Shown here: piece after piece, positions 8,880 to 19,650 of the stretch | Numbering within the stretch: position 1 is the stretch's first letter | Layout of the letters: every line of letters starts with the position of its first letter | DNA from: Axinella damicornis | Lineage: Eukaryota; Porifera; Demospongiae; Axinellida; Axinellidae | Direction of reading: 5' to 3' | DNA length: 64,000 nucleotides | Assembly (NCBI GenBank): GCA_963931865.1 | Contig: OZ007514.1 | Location: forward strand, 3,539,556 to 3,603,555 | Program-made: the position numbers and the translations under genes | The notes under the pieces: generated by a model | The model's input: the letters and a program-made list of their open reading frames with translations, nothing else | Databases searched by the model: none | What the model was told of the DNA's origin: nothing

Positions 8880-11591
8880 ACTCCCGGATCGGCTATGTAT
8901 TGGGTGATAGCTCAAACCAGACCAGTAAAATTGTGCCCCCCAATTTCACCTCTTCTAGTCATCATGTTCATTGTCACAACACAACTATCATGTACTTTAA
9001 TTGTAGAAGTATCCTGCCTAAATTTGATGAGCTTGTTTGCCTTTGTACTGCCAATGTTGTTTGTCTTACTGAAACATGGCTCTGTTTTGACATAGTAGAT
9101 ACTGAATTACTTATTCCTAATTATACCATTGTTAGACTTGACAGGAATAGACACGGTGGAGGCGTTGCAATTTACATCAACAAAATGTTTTCCTTTAGAG
9201 TCTTGTTGTATGGTCCTTCTGAATTAGAACTTATTGTCATCTCGCTATTGTCTGGTAAGTGCTCTAATTTGTCTAATTTGTGCCTAGGAGTGTTCTACAG
9301 ACCACCATCATCCTCATATGATATTTTTGATACTCTCTGTAACAGTTTATTTTCCATTGACCATTCCCTCTTTTCCAATTTTGTACTGTTGGGTGACTTC
9401 AATGTGAACATTTTAAACACAAATCATTATTTTTATAGCAAGATACTAGAGCTTATGGACAGTTTTGCTTTTTCTCAGATTGTAACATCCCCAACTCATA
9501 TTTCTTCTAACTCAGACTCATCCTTAATTGATCTAGTTTTTGTATCCAATATGCTTCATCTTTGTCAATGTCATATTCTTCCTCAACTAGCAAACTCTGA
9601 CCACTATGGGCTAATGGTGACAATGAAACACAGCCTAGAGCAGCACACTCCTATAACTCGCAGGAAGATTTGGAGGTACAAACATGCGGCTTTGAAAAAA
9701 CAAACGACCTTCTAATGAGCATTGATCTGGATACTGTCATTGATCCCTTTGACATCCAGTCTAGTTGGTTAAACTGGAAACAGTTATTCCTTGATATCAT
9801 GGACGAATGTATCCCTAGTTCCATTCTCCCAAACAGGAAAAATCTCCCATGGCTAACTAAAGACATAGTTCAACAAATTCGGAAAATGAACCTCTCTTTT
9901 AGGAAAGCTCAGATCTGGCGATGTCCATGACTATCAACACTTCAAAACCCTTCGGAACAAAGTTGTTTCTCAGCTAAGAGCCAGCAAACAAAGATTTTAC
10001 TCCACTTTGAATCCCAAAAATTCCAAAGCTTTTTGGAATCAATTAAAGCGCTGAATGCAAGGTCAAATGGCTGTTCAATACCTTCACTTGAGATGTCTAA
10101 CACCGAAACAGCAACCAGCAATATGGAAAAGGCTGAACTTTTGAATCGTACATTTGCTCAACATTTTAACTCCAAGCAGCCTCCCCTTGGTCCTACTGAC
10201 ATTCCTTCAGTAAACCCTGACGACCTCCATGTCAACAGCTTGTGTTCCGAAGAAGAAGTTTATGAGCTTCTGTGTTCACTTGACACTATGAAAGCCAGCG
10301 GTAGTGACAACATCTCTGCTCATACGCTTAAAAAAACAGCTCTCAGTATCACAGAAGCCATAACAACACTTTTCAACATCTCCATTACTCTTGGAGAACT
10401 TCCTGACGAATGGAAAGTCTCTCATGATATTACCCCAATTCCAAAACTGGTGACCATTCAAATCCATCTAATTACCGACCGATTTCGCTTTTGTCCATAT
10501 TGAGCAAACTTCTTGAGAAGCATGTAGCCAACTTGCTGACAAAACACATTCAATCACACAGTCCCCTCTCTTCTCATCAATGGGGCTTCTCAAGAGGTAA
10601 ATCGACAACTGGAGCTCTACTGACTGCAGTAGATCACTGGCTCAGGTTGCTTGAGGAAGGAGTTGATATCTGCGCTGTTTTCCTTGATTATCGAAAGGCT
10701 TTCGACACAGTGCCACATAGAAACTTATTGGAGAAGCTGAAATTCCTTGGAGTCAATTCATACTTACTCAAATGACTGACACATTAGCTATGCAAGAGAT
10801 ACCAGGCTGTCTGTGTCAATGGCTCAACATCTGACAAACTGCCAGTTGTCTCAGGGGTCCCACAAGGCTCAGTCCTTGGACCTGTACTCTTTATCATCTA
10901 TGTAAACGATATCACCTGTATTCCCTTAATAGAGGGGAACATGTCTCTATTTGCTGACGACATTATGCTATATCGCCCAGTTCGAAATGCCACAGACTAT
11001 GCAATCCTTCAATCTGACATTGATAAAATCTCCATCTGGACTGAGAGTAACTACCTGCAGTTTAATGCCCAAAAATGCAAAAACATGACCATCTCTAGAA
11101 AGCAACACTCATGCTCTTACAGTGACTCACTCCCTGCACTTTCAGTAAATGGTGTTGCACTGGAAAAGGTGGACAATTATAAACACCTGGGCATTTGGAT
11201 AACATCCACACTCTCTTGGTCCAAGCAAGTAACCGAAGTGTGTTGCAAGGCAAGACAGAAGGTAGGAATCCTCTTCCGAAAATACTACCAACATGCCAGC
11301 ACATCTACTTTGCTTCAGCTCTACCTCTCCTGCATAAGACCGGATCTGGAGTATGCAGTGGCAGTTTGGTCCCCCCATCAAAAATGTCTAATAAACTCAC
11401 TAGAATCAGTCCAGAAATTCGCTCTTCGAGTTTGTTCTAAGCAGTGGGATGCTAACTACCACACTTTGCTTGCCAGATACAACATTCCCAGTCTATTTAA
11501 CAGACGACAACTCCTACGACTGTGCTTCCTGTTTAACGTGTTGAACGGTACCTACAGTCTACCTGACCCATCACCTATAGTATTGAGCTAA
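8876..11591 (+). pseudogene. LINE ORF2: endonuclease + reverse transcriptase, broken
   Basis: The 5' part (8876-9715) reads as an APE-type endonuclease: FNCRSILPKFDEL, CLTETWL, HGGGVAIYI, LGVFYRPPSSS, LLGDFNVN, then SDHYGLM with the catalytic SDH. The frame then shifts near 9700. A linker (LPWLTKDIVQQIRK, KAFWNQLKRLNARSNG) leads to reverse transcriptase motifs: HQWGFSRGKSTTGALL, FLDYRKAFDTVPH, VSGVPQGSVLGP and the FADD active site near 10950. Further breaks occur near 9930-10030 and 10480, with stops near 10775-10790. The intact ancestor would have copied element RNA at a nicked target. No product is expected now. Confidence 0.9.
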
Positions 11592-11929
11592 GGCAGCACA
11601 ACCACTATTCTAGGTCACACCATCTCACTCTTAAGGTGCCATATGCTCACTCAAATGCTTACTACCATTCGTTCTTCTGTGATACCCCCGTCATTGGAAC
11701 TCATTACCGCTGGACATAGTTGCCTCCTCAAACAGTGAACACTTTAAAAGGAACCTGTCACTATATTATAATCGCTAATTACATCATGTACTATAATATA
11801 GTATGTTATTGTGTAACAGTCCAACTTTTTACTATAGGGTACACACTTGTATTAGCTTTTGCTATTTTTGTGTATCCTTGCCACTGGCAAAATTGTTATA
11901 AACAAAAAAAAAACAACAACGGTAAACTC

Positions 11930-12445
11930 CCACACATTTCTGCTAGCTCACCTGAGAGGGCACTACAGATTGAGATCAGCAGATTATTGTGTCCGCCTCC
12001 CACTGGAAGGAAGAAAATGAGAGACATGTAGCTACTGCATGTGAACTCGGACAATAGAGTGGCTTTATAGTACAGTGAGTGCACTATACAGAACAGCAAG
12101 TGCAGTAGCTATGTGGTTATAAGTGCATGCACTGTAGAGCAGTGTGCTATGAAGAGAGTGAGTGCACTGTCTGGACAGTGAGCATACACTTTAGAACAGT
12201 GAGTGCAATATGTGGTTAGGCCCAGTAATCTTCAGGAATCTCCAGGAAGCATACCTGCACGTACCACCACCAGGAGAGTCAGTGTATTCAGTGAGTTGGT
12301 TCGTTGTATGGTAGCTATAGTCGTTCGAGTGGGTTTGAACTATCATACCCTATAAACACAAGGTAACTTAAAGCAATCAAGTGAGTTTGGCAGACATGAC
12401 GCAATCAAACGCCACACCACTGGCTGGCACAAACACACACACACA

Positions 12446-12491
<46 letters not shown>

Positions 12492-13009
12492 CTATAGGCA
12501 GTTTCATGTACCACAATGCTGATGATGCTGATGAAGGGAAGGGAAAGTATCCAGTGAGAACTGCACCATATGAGGATGGATCTGAAAGTCAGCCCTACAT
12601 TCAGGGCTCCACCTACCAGAGTATGACAATAGTCACTCCAGAGTTAGATTCCACTCCAGAGTTAGATTCTTAATAAAATTAATGTTGATCAAATTTAATA
12701 GCAAGTCTCACAAAAGGGCTCCAATCTTACTGGTATATCATACAACAGTGGTTCGAATGGGTTCGGAAGATCTTGAAACCATCCTAGCTACAGGATTAAT
12801 TCCTCAGGTAAAATAGTGGTTCGGCAGAGTTGAAGCATCCTTAGCTCCAGTAAATCCGCCCTGATGGCAGGATTGGTTTTAGCTGCTACAATTTGGTTGG
12901 CTGTAAATTATAACTCTACACCCTCCGCGCAATATGAATATGGGGATCTGTCCGTTTTACTCCAACCCGTCTGGGATCCGGCCAGGTGTGTAGCCTGCAG
13001 GCTGTTCCG
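11930..13009. other. Intergenic DNA between units 1 and 2
   Basis: 11930-12330 matches 20240-20630 and contains irregular agtgagtgcactgt-type repeats. A (CA)n tract occupies about 12429-12490. 12500-13009 holds no gene I can recognise. Confidence 0.5.
12429..12490. repeat. (CA)n microsatellite
   Basis: An almost uninterrupted CA dinucleotide run with one early interruption (catcacaca). Confidence 0.95.
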
Positions 13010-13215
13010 GAATGGGCTGCGCGCGGTGCGGTGGCCGGTTGAGGTGAGAAAGAATACGGAGATAGAGAAGTTGTGTTTTCTTTCCGGAAACTGGATACAC
13101 CCACCTTTTATTAAAAGAGGGAGGGACTGAACTTGATGACTCAAGGTGCCTGCAATCGCTCCGAACTCGTCGACATTTCTACTCTGAGGTAGGTTTAGAA
13201 CCGTTGTGAGTAGTG

Positions 13216-13262
13216 TAGCCTCGTACCCAGGCCCACGCGGGTGGGCCTGGGGTACGAAGCTA
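13216..13262. mobile_element. Short TAGCCTCG inverted repeat, unit 2
   Basis: TAGCCTCGTACCCAGGCC pairs with ggcctggggtacgaagcta. It is orthologous to 784-823 in unit 1. Confidence 0.6.
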
Positions 13263-13352
13263 GTAGTTGTGCGGGATGTTCCCCGGGCCCTCCTCGAGCG
13301 GAGGATGCCCCCCTAGGACAATCTGCCCTCTCGATCAGGGTAGGATGTCCCC

Positions 13353-14467
13353 TAGTCTCGCGTAGCCAGACTCTCGCACGGAAAGGAGAGTCTGGTTAAC
13401 TGACCAGTAGCAATAACTAATGAGTTCATGAACTAAGCAGATGCAATTACTTATCGCCACCCCAATCAGGGTGGGCGTCAGTATATCAGGGTGGGCGTCA
13501 GTATATCGGCAGTTAAGGCCACATCAACTTGATTTTCTGTTTCTCGGGCCCAACCGACCCCAATTATTCCTCCTGTAGAAAAAATGTAAACACTTGATCT
13601 TCACATGATTTTCTCTGCCTCATGTTGTTGTGGTTTTGGACGCCATGTCTGACTTTCTGCCTGGCCAAGCGTTCCGTGAAACGGAGTGTTACCTTGGTGG
13701 TTCGAAGAAAAATAGTGAAGATCAAAACTTTAGCTGAACTATTGGAGAAGGTTGGCAAGGAAATAGTGAAGATTGAGTAAATACCGTATTGCCGGAAAAT
13801 TTGGCGGGGAATTTAATTTGGTGGTTTGGCGGATTATGAACACACCACCAAATTATAAGCACTCATAATACTACAGTACCTCTGTCTCTGATCTGCCAGA
13901 AATATCGAGCAAGCAACTGATCGGCAAGAAATAGCGAGCAAGCAGCTGATCGGCCAGAAATAGCGAGCGAGCAGCTGACATCTTCCTGATGGTAGCCGAC
14001 GATGGTGCGCCTTCCGCATCACTGCTACTGCGTACCACTCACACGGCAGTTCCTCTCCCAGAGATTTTGTAGACGTGGTACCTCGAACACAGCTCTCCAC
14101 CGCAAACTTGGACTCCATCGCAGCCTAACGACACAAGATCTCACGTAAACCACAGAGCGCTCCGTGGCCACGCGGCGGCGCCGTGCGGTAAGTATGACGT
14201 CATTCTCGCCCTGCAAATCCGCCAAGTTTTAATCCATCAAATACAATTCACAGCTTTTTGGAGCCGATTCGCCAAATTTAATTCCTGCCAAATTTTCTGG
14301 CCTAACGGTAGGTTCAATAATACAAAGTCATTCAATAATCTTATTGTACAGGAAATCATTTTTCTGCTGTCCTACGACCCATAAGTGGGAGGAAGTTGGG
14401 CCATGAAACAGAACATCAAGTTGAAGTGGCTCTCCTTTCCGTGCTAAAATCTGGCTACGTGAGACTA
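13353..14467. mobile_element. Unit-2 copy of the TAGTCTCG element
   Basis: It has the same ends and interior as 1209-1780. It is enlarged by the nested insertion 13782-14310. Its right flank carries a short local duplication (gtgagactatatgtgtccc appears twice), so the target duplication is no longer exact. Confidence 0.8.
13782..14310. mobile_element. TACCGT-ended MITE nested in an older MITE
   Basis: It starts TACCGTATTGCCGGAAAA and ends in the complementary ttttctggcctaacggta, an imperfect terminal repeat of about 27 bp. The host element in unit 1 is uninterrupted at the matching site near 1625, proving insertion. Related elements are at 24526, 44641 and 53991. It does not code for a recognisable transposase. 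Confidence 0.85.
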
Positions 14468-14574
14468 TATGTGTCCCGTGAGACTATATGTGTCCCCCGG
14501 GACATCCAGCCCTAGACTCAGCCCCATGCAGGCTCTCTCCTTGTTTCTTTTTGTTGTTTTTTTTTTGTTGTTTT

Positions 14575-14820
14575 TTTTTGGGGGGGGGGGGGGGGGGGGG
14601 GGGGGGAGGGGAGAGAGCCTGGAATGAAGTCACAGTACGTTTTAAAATGAAAACAGCTAATGTCGTAATGTCAGCTGTGCTTGTCACAGACTCTATTCCA
14701 CACTGTTCTCCTCCCTGACACTGCTCTTTCACACTTCGGATTGACATGGCATGTGCATGTGTTTAATGATTGGTACACACCTTCCGGTGCAGTATGCATG
14801 GGGTGCGTACAGGAGGGGGT

Positions 14821-14862
<42 letters not shown>
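14575..14862. repeat. Two long poly-G tracts upstream of NLR copy 2
   Basis: Runs of about 26 G near 14580 and more than 40 G near 14815-14860 lie within 500 bp of the copy 2 start codon. Unit 1 has only short G runs at the matching places, while unit 3 has one about 27 G long near 24206. ORFs through these tracts are artefacts. Confidence 0.9.
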
Positions 14863-15014
14863 AATCTACAGTACAGGGGACCTTCACGGGGGGCAGCTGT
14901 GATTGCATGGCAAGACCAGAAGATGGTCTGCGTGTTCCATATCATTCAAACACTCCTGCAGCTACTCACATGTAATGTATTCTCCCTATGCACCTCCCTA
15001 GCCAAGCTGGGAAA

Positions 15015-18000
15015 ATGTCCCATGAAACGATTGATTGTCCACCAAATATGGAAGAACTAACTGCCTTCCCAACAAGATCACTTGGGAAGATTAACATCCC
15101 CGAGCAGATAGGGGTGAAATACAAAGAGTTTGGCATTCAACTCTTAGAAGACTCTACTGGTGCAAAGGTCACCAACATTGCGCACGAACTTCGAGGAAAT
15201 CCCAAGTCAATCAACACCCATATCCTCGAAGAGTGGCTACAGAATGGAGGTGGAAAGAAACCAGTTAGCTGGCGGACACTGGTTGAGGTGCTGCGAGATA
15301 TTAAGTTGGGCACACTTGCAAATGACATAGAAACTGCTTGCAAGCTCGGTAAAATCCAAGCTAAGTCCCTTGCATGGGGAAACCTGTCTCTAAACCTTTG
15401 GCAAAACCGAAAAACGCTTTTCACAGCAGGTGTGCTTGTATGTCTTGTAATAGTTGGGTGCTTTTTGCTTTTCACTCGAAATGGTATAACCCAACCATCC
15501 ATCATTCCTAGGCCTGTGTATGCCAGATTTGCAATGGATGAGTACCGCTCCGTTGAGAATGTAGCCCCTGGAGTAGCTATATCTACGACCACGCAGTCTC
15601 CCATTCTGGAGTACAACAAAGTGTTGAAAGATGTTTACCAGAAACAATATGTCACAGATCCCAATCAGTGGCTACAAGTAGTGATGCCATTCATTAACCT
15701 GACACTAACAGAAGGAAATAAGCGAGAAGAACAGACCATACACAGGTCCATTGAGAGTCAACTGCACGGCAGGTGCAAGTTAAGTCTTGATGAAGTTGTT
15801 AACAGTGTCAAAAAGGGCTCCAAAATCCTCATGAAAGGTAGGCCAGGAGTTGGAAAAACAACTATGCTGAGACACATCGCTAAGCAGTGGGCAGAAGGAA
15901 AACTTCTCCGGAGGTTTCAACTTGTCATGTTAATCCGACTCGGTCACATCCCCAGTAGCAGGATCTCAAACCTGGAAAGCATGCTGGAGTATCATTCCCA
16001 TGACTACCCAGACACTGCCAGTGTTGCACGAGAACTGGGTCGCACAGGTGGGGAGGGAATCTGCTTCCTATTGGATGCTCTTGATGAGTATTCACCACAA
16101 ACTCCCACACACAATGACTACATCCACCAACTGATAAGAGGTGACAGACTACCAAATGCAGCTTTGATGGTAACCTCACGTCCAAGTGCATCACATTCTC
16201 TTCAGCAATCGTTCACAAGGGAGATTGAAGTTGTTGGTTTTCTTCAACATCAAATCCAGCAGTATATTAATGCTCTTCCAGCCAATAGTGCTGCCACCAT
16301 ATCAGAGTACATCGATCAATACAAAAATCTAAGACATATAAGTTATTTACCCTTGCATCTTGCAATGATGACTTACCTGGCCGTCCATTCTAAGAAACTT
16401 TCTCTCTTGGACCTAGACACAGAGACAAGGATCTACCACATGTTTGTGAATCTCACATTCCGTCAAAGATACAAAGATTTAGGGAATTTGGATGAAGTCC
16501 ATAGCCAAGCATTCAGTGCACTATCTAAAGCTGCCTTTGATGCTACCATGAGATTCAGTGGCAGTCTTAGATTGCGTCATTTGGATCCTGAACTGATGGC
16601 CAGAGTAGAATCCTTCAGTATCGTTTCCATGATCAAGCAACGTGAAGGAGATAAAATTGGTGAAACCTTCACTTTTTCTCATTACACTTTTCAAGAGTTT
16701 TTCACTGCGTACTACTTAACAGCATTACCACATGAAGAGCAAATGCAAACAATGAAACTCCACCAACATTCTTCTCCACTAATGTGGAGGTTTTTCTTTG
16801 GACTGCTTAGAGCACACAGTTCAAAGAATACCACCACACTGTTTGAAACGTTCGCTAATATGCATAAGAGTCAGATTAGAAGACGTCTGCCCAATATTGT
16901 TCTAATGTGTGCTTTTGAGTTGAAACAAACTGCCATTGCAGATGTACTTGTCCAGGCTCTCAACCATTCCATTGAAGGTAGTAATCACCCATCAGAGTGT
17001 GCAGCATTTGGATATGCATTATCATTGAATCCCCATCAGTTCAGCAAAATAATTCTAAGAAGTCTTCGTGAGGATGACGATGACTACTGGGAGACATGTT
17101 TTATTTCCATGTTTGCAAATCTTCCAGAGAGTAACGGGGTGATGCAAGTAACAATAACAGGACTTACTATATCTAACAGAACAATTTCAGCTCTAACTCA
17201 ATTTGTCAGACACTTTCCAAATTTGCAGCAGCTTGACATCTTCATGTATTCCGCTGTTGTAAAAGAACATGATCACAATGCTGTCATCAATACTCTGAGT
17301 TACACAGAAACTGTAAAGTTTGCAACAGAACTTGGAAGGCTTAAACATCTGAGACATCTTGTCATCGTGTCGTCTTGGTATCATCCAGATATGGTAAAGC
17401 TTGTAGCCACTGTACTGCAGCATTTGAGCTCACTGCAAACACTCTGCCTGCACAATTACTCACCCGGCATAATGACCATGGGATATGATTGGTTTGGAGA
17501 TGTCATGAAATTGACCTCACTGAAAGAACTTATTCTAGAAAACTTTAAAATCACAGGCAGGGATGCTGCAAAGCTGGCTGAAAGTATCAAACACTTATCC
17601 TCACTGGAAACACTCAATCTGGTTGGGAATGGAATAGGATATGAGGGAGTTGTAGCACTAACTGGAGGTATCAAGAGCTTGACCTCACTGAAAGCACTTG
17701 TTCTGGGCATCAATTCAATAGGAGACAGGGGTGCTGCAAAGCTGGTCGAAGGTATCAAACATTTAACCTCACTGGAAACACTTGATTTATCCCGCAATGA
17801 AATTGGGGACAGGGGAGCTGCAAAGTTGGCTGAAGGTATAATACATTTAACCTCACTGGAAATCCTCAATCTGCGCAGCAACAGAGTAGGAGATGATGGG
17901 GTTGTAGCTCTAACTGGAGGTATCAGGAGCTTGACCTCAATGAAAGAACTTGATCTATCGTATAATGAAGTAGGACCCGGGGGTGTTGCAAAACTGGCTG

Positions 18001-18455
18001 AAAGTATCAAACACTTAACCTCACTGGAAACCCTCAATCTGGCCTCGAACAGAATAGGATATGAGGGAGTTGTAGCACTAACTGGAGGTATCAAGAACTT
18101 GACCTCACTGAAAATGCTTGATCTATCCCGCAATGAAATTGGGGAGAGGGGTGCTGCAAAACTGGCTGAAGGTATCAAACACTTAACCTCACTGGAAACA
18201 CTCAATCTGGCCTGGAACAGAATAGGAGTTGTAGCACTAACCGAAGGTCTCATGAACTTGACCTCACTGAAAACACTTGATCTATCCCGCAATGAAATTG
18301 GGGACAGTGGTGTTGCAAAGCTGGCTGTAGGTATCAAACACTTAACTTCACTGGAAACACTCGATCTGGGCGAGAACAGAATAGGAGATGATGGGGTTGT
18401 AGCACTAACCGAAGGTCTCAAGAACTTGACCTCACTGAAAACACTTGATCTATAG
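15015..18455 (+). CDS. NLR-type protein copy 2: DEATH-TM-NACHT-LRR, C-truncated
   Basis: Intronless; 1146 residues from the ATG that aligns with copy 1. An in-frame ATG 27 bp upstream is less likely because it is out of frame in copy 1. Domains: DEATH (about 15-115, PVSWRTLVEVLRDI), hydrophobic helix LFTAGVLVCLVIVGCFLLF, NACHT with GRPGVGKTT and FLLDALDE, then about 12 LRRs, three more than copy 1. A TAG ends the ORF inside the last repeat (LKTLDL stop). The same frame then stays open to a TAA near 18578 and matches the C-terminus of copy 1, so about 40 residues were lost to a short sequence change. The remaining protein is probably still foldable. Function as for copy 1: presumed nucleotide-binding immune-type sensor. 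Confidence 0.85.
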   Translation: MSHETIDCPPNMEELTAFPTRSLGKINIPEQIGVKYKEFGIQLLEDSTGAKVTNIAHELRGNPKSINTHILEEWLQNGGGKKPVSWRTLVEVLRDIKLGTLANDIETACKLGKIQAKSLAWGNLSLNLWQNRKTLFTAGVLVCLVIVGCFLLFTRNGITQPSIIPRPVYARFAMDEYRSVENVAPGVAISTTTQSPILEYNKVLKDVYQKQYVTDPNQWLQVVMPFINLTLTEGNKREEQTIHRSIESQLHGRCKLSLDEVVNSVKKGSKILMKGRPGVGKTTMLRHIAKQWAEGKLLRRFQLVMLIRLGHIPSSRISNLESMLEYHSHDYPDTASVARELGRTGGEGICFLLDALDEYSPQTPTHNDYIHQLIRGDRLPNAALMVTSRPSASHSLQQSFTREIEVVGFLQHQIQQYINALPANSAATISEYIDQYKNLRHISYLPLHLAMMTYLAVHSKKLSLLDLDTETRIYHMFVNLTFRQRYKDLGNLDEVHSQAFSALSKAAFDATMRFSGSLRLRHLDPELMARVESFSIVSMIKQREGDKIGETFTFSHYTFQEFFTAYYLTALPHEEQMQTMKLHQHSSPLMWRFFFGLLRAHSSKNTTTLFETFANMHKSQIRRRLPNIVLMCAFELKQTAIADVLVQALNHSIEGSNHPSECAAFGYALSLNPHQFSKIILRSLREDDDDYWETCFISMFANLPESNGVMQVTITGLTISNRTISALTQFVRHFPNLQQLDIFMYSAVVKEHDHNAVINTLSYTETVKFATELGRLKHLRHLVIVSSWYHPDMVKLVATVLQHLSSLQTLCLHNYSPGIMTMGYDWFGDVMKLTSLKELILENFKITGRDAAKLAESIKHLSSLETLNLVGNGIGYEGVVALTGGIKSLTSLKALVLGINSIGDRGAAKLVEGIKHLTSLETLDLSRNEIGDRGAAKLAEGIIHLTSLEILNLRSNRVGDDGVVALTGGIRSLTSMKELDLSYNEVGPGGVAKLAESIKHLTSLETLNLASNRIGYEGVVALTGGIKNLTSLKMLDLSRNEIGERGAAKLAEGIKHLTSLETLNLAWNRIGVVALTEGLMNLTSLKTLDLSRNEIGDSGVAKLAVGIKHLTSLETLDLGENRIGDDGVVALTEGLKNLTSLKTLDL

Positions 18456-19107
18456 TCTTCTAATCAAGTAGGAGACAGGGGAGCTGCAAAACTGGCTGAA
18501 GAAAAGAAACTATTGAGTTCACTGGAACACCTTGAGCTGATTTCCAACAAAATCAGACATGAATTAATGGCAATTTAAAAACTTTACATAGATTTAGAAA
18601 CTGGCTGGACAGGAGCAGAATGAATTTGGTAATACAAACATACAAACATCATCTATAGCAAATCAATGAATATAAATTCTGCACATAAGACTGGCTGTTG
18701 TTGTACGTGCGTCCGTACACTGTGGTCACTTAATGCGTCACCATTGTCATAAATATTTCATCCTCCATTCTCCAGTCTGCGTTCTTGTGTTTGGGTTCTG
18801 AAGTCTATTCCATTTGCTGTATGTACTGTGTTTGCCAACATGCCTGGTGTACTCTATTCTACTATACCATTGCCGTTTATGAATTTGTGTGCCCTCTTGA
18901 GCATTTTTTCTCTCTCTCTCTCTGTGGATAATTACTGCCCCATAGCTATCTCTCTTGGGCTGGTTTTATTCATGCAAGTAACATTAAAATTGATTGAGAA
19001 GCCAAGGTGCATGCCATCATGCATGGCTGGTGTTAGTCTATCAAGCTATATAGTTCATTTCTGTTGCATTATGGGGGCAGGGCAGGCACAGTGAACGAGA
19101 GAAATTG

Positions 19108-19440
19108 GCCAAGCTTCACTGGAAGCTCTCATCTGGGCTTTATTGGAATAGGAGATGATGGGGTTGGATGAGCTTGACCTCACTGAAAAAGTTTGATCTA
19201 GCTATTCGGCAATAAAATTGGGGGCAGTGGTGCTGCAAAGTTGGCTGAAGGTATAAAACATTTCGAGTCACTGGCAACACTTAATCTGGGCTTAAATAGA
19301 ATCGGGGTTGTAGCCTAACTGAAGGTCTCACGAACCCAACCTCACTGAGAATACTCGAATGAAGTAGGAGACAAGGGAGCTGCAAAACTGGCTGAAGAAA
19401 AGAGTTCACTGGAATGGCTTTATCTGAGCTCTGAAAATTG
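19108..19440 (+). pseudogene. Decayed LRR fragment downstream of copy 2
   Basis: Degraded repeats are clear: cactggaagctctcatctgg, gagcttgacctcactgaaaa, gctgcaaagttggctgaagg, and cctcactgagaatactc. They lie in several frames with indels. The sequence is an LRR-array remnant about 650 bp past the live gene, either an older copy or a fragment shed by unequal exchange. Confidence 0.8.
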
Positions 19441-19558
19441 GCTGCAAGCAGGGTGTTGTTCTGGAACATGCAAATTAGCACTCCAATTTTAACACACGTC
19501 TCACAGTAGCTACACTCATGCTCTTCACAGCTAGCCTCAAGAACCTTTCATGCAATGG

Positions 19559-19650
19559 TGGCTCATCTAATGAAAATTGGAGGCTCATCTAATGAAAATC
19601 GGAGGCTCATCTAACGAAAATTGGAGGCACATCTAATGAAAATTGGAGGC
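19559..19650. repeat. 22-bp tandem repeat, about four copies
   Basis: Units of ctcatctaatgaaaattgga type repeat with small changes. Unit 1 has one copy at about 7770, so the array expanded in unit 2. Confidence 0.85.

Larger units (their letters stand above)
8310..11920 (+). mobile_element. Decayed non-LTR retrotransposon (CR1/L2-like LINE)
   Basis: Two ORFs and an A-rich 3' end (aaacaaaaaaaaaacaac near 11900). ORF1 is intact. ORF2 carries an APE-type endonuclease and a reverse transcriptase and is broken by frameshifts and stops. Unit 2 is continuous across the equivalent site (about 20220-20250), so both ends are bracketed by comparison. The clade is inferred from ORF1 type and RT motifs. 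It can no longer move on its own. Confidence 0.88.
480..12330. repeat. Segmental duplication unit 1 (NLR copy 1)
   Basis: This is the first of three large units sharing order and sequence: a leader with a ccggaaactggata block, a GATGTCCCC-flanked MITE, an NLR gene, NLR relics, and a tail of agtgagtgcactgt-like repeats near 12060-12230. Blocks near 540, 7620-8260 and 11930-12330 reappear near 13080, 19440-20190 and 20240-20630. Relative to unit 2 it gained a LINE (about 8310-11920) and an 8-bp-TSD MITE (2319-2635). The outer limits are approximate. Confidence 0.7.

Noticed and set aside
14988..15014. Nine-residue N-terminal extension of NLR copy 2
   Set aside because: The upstream ATG is out of frame in copy 1 because of one base; the shared ATG is the conserved start.
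14488..15060. Several ORFs with long poly-Gly or poly-Pro
   Set aside because: Frames through poly-G tracts upstream of NLR copy 2.
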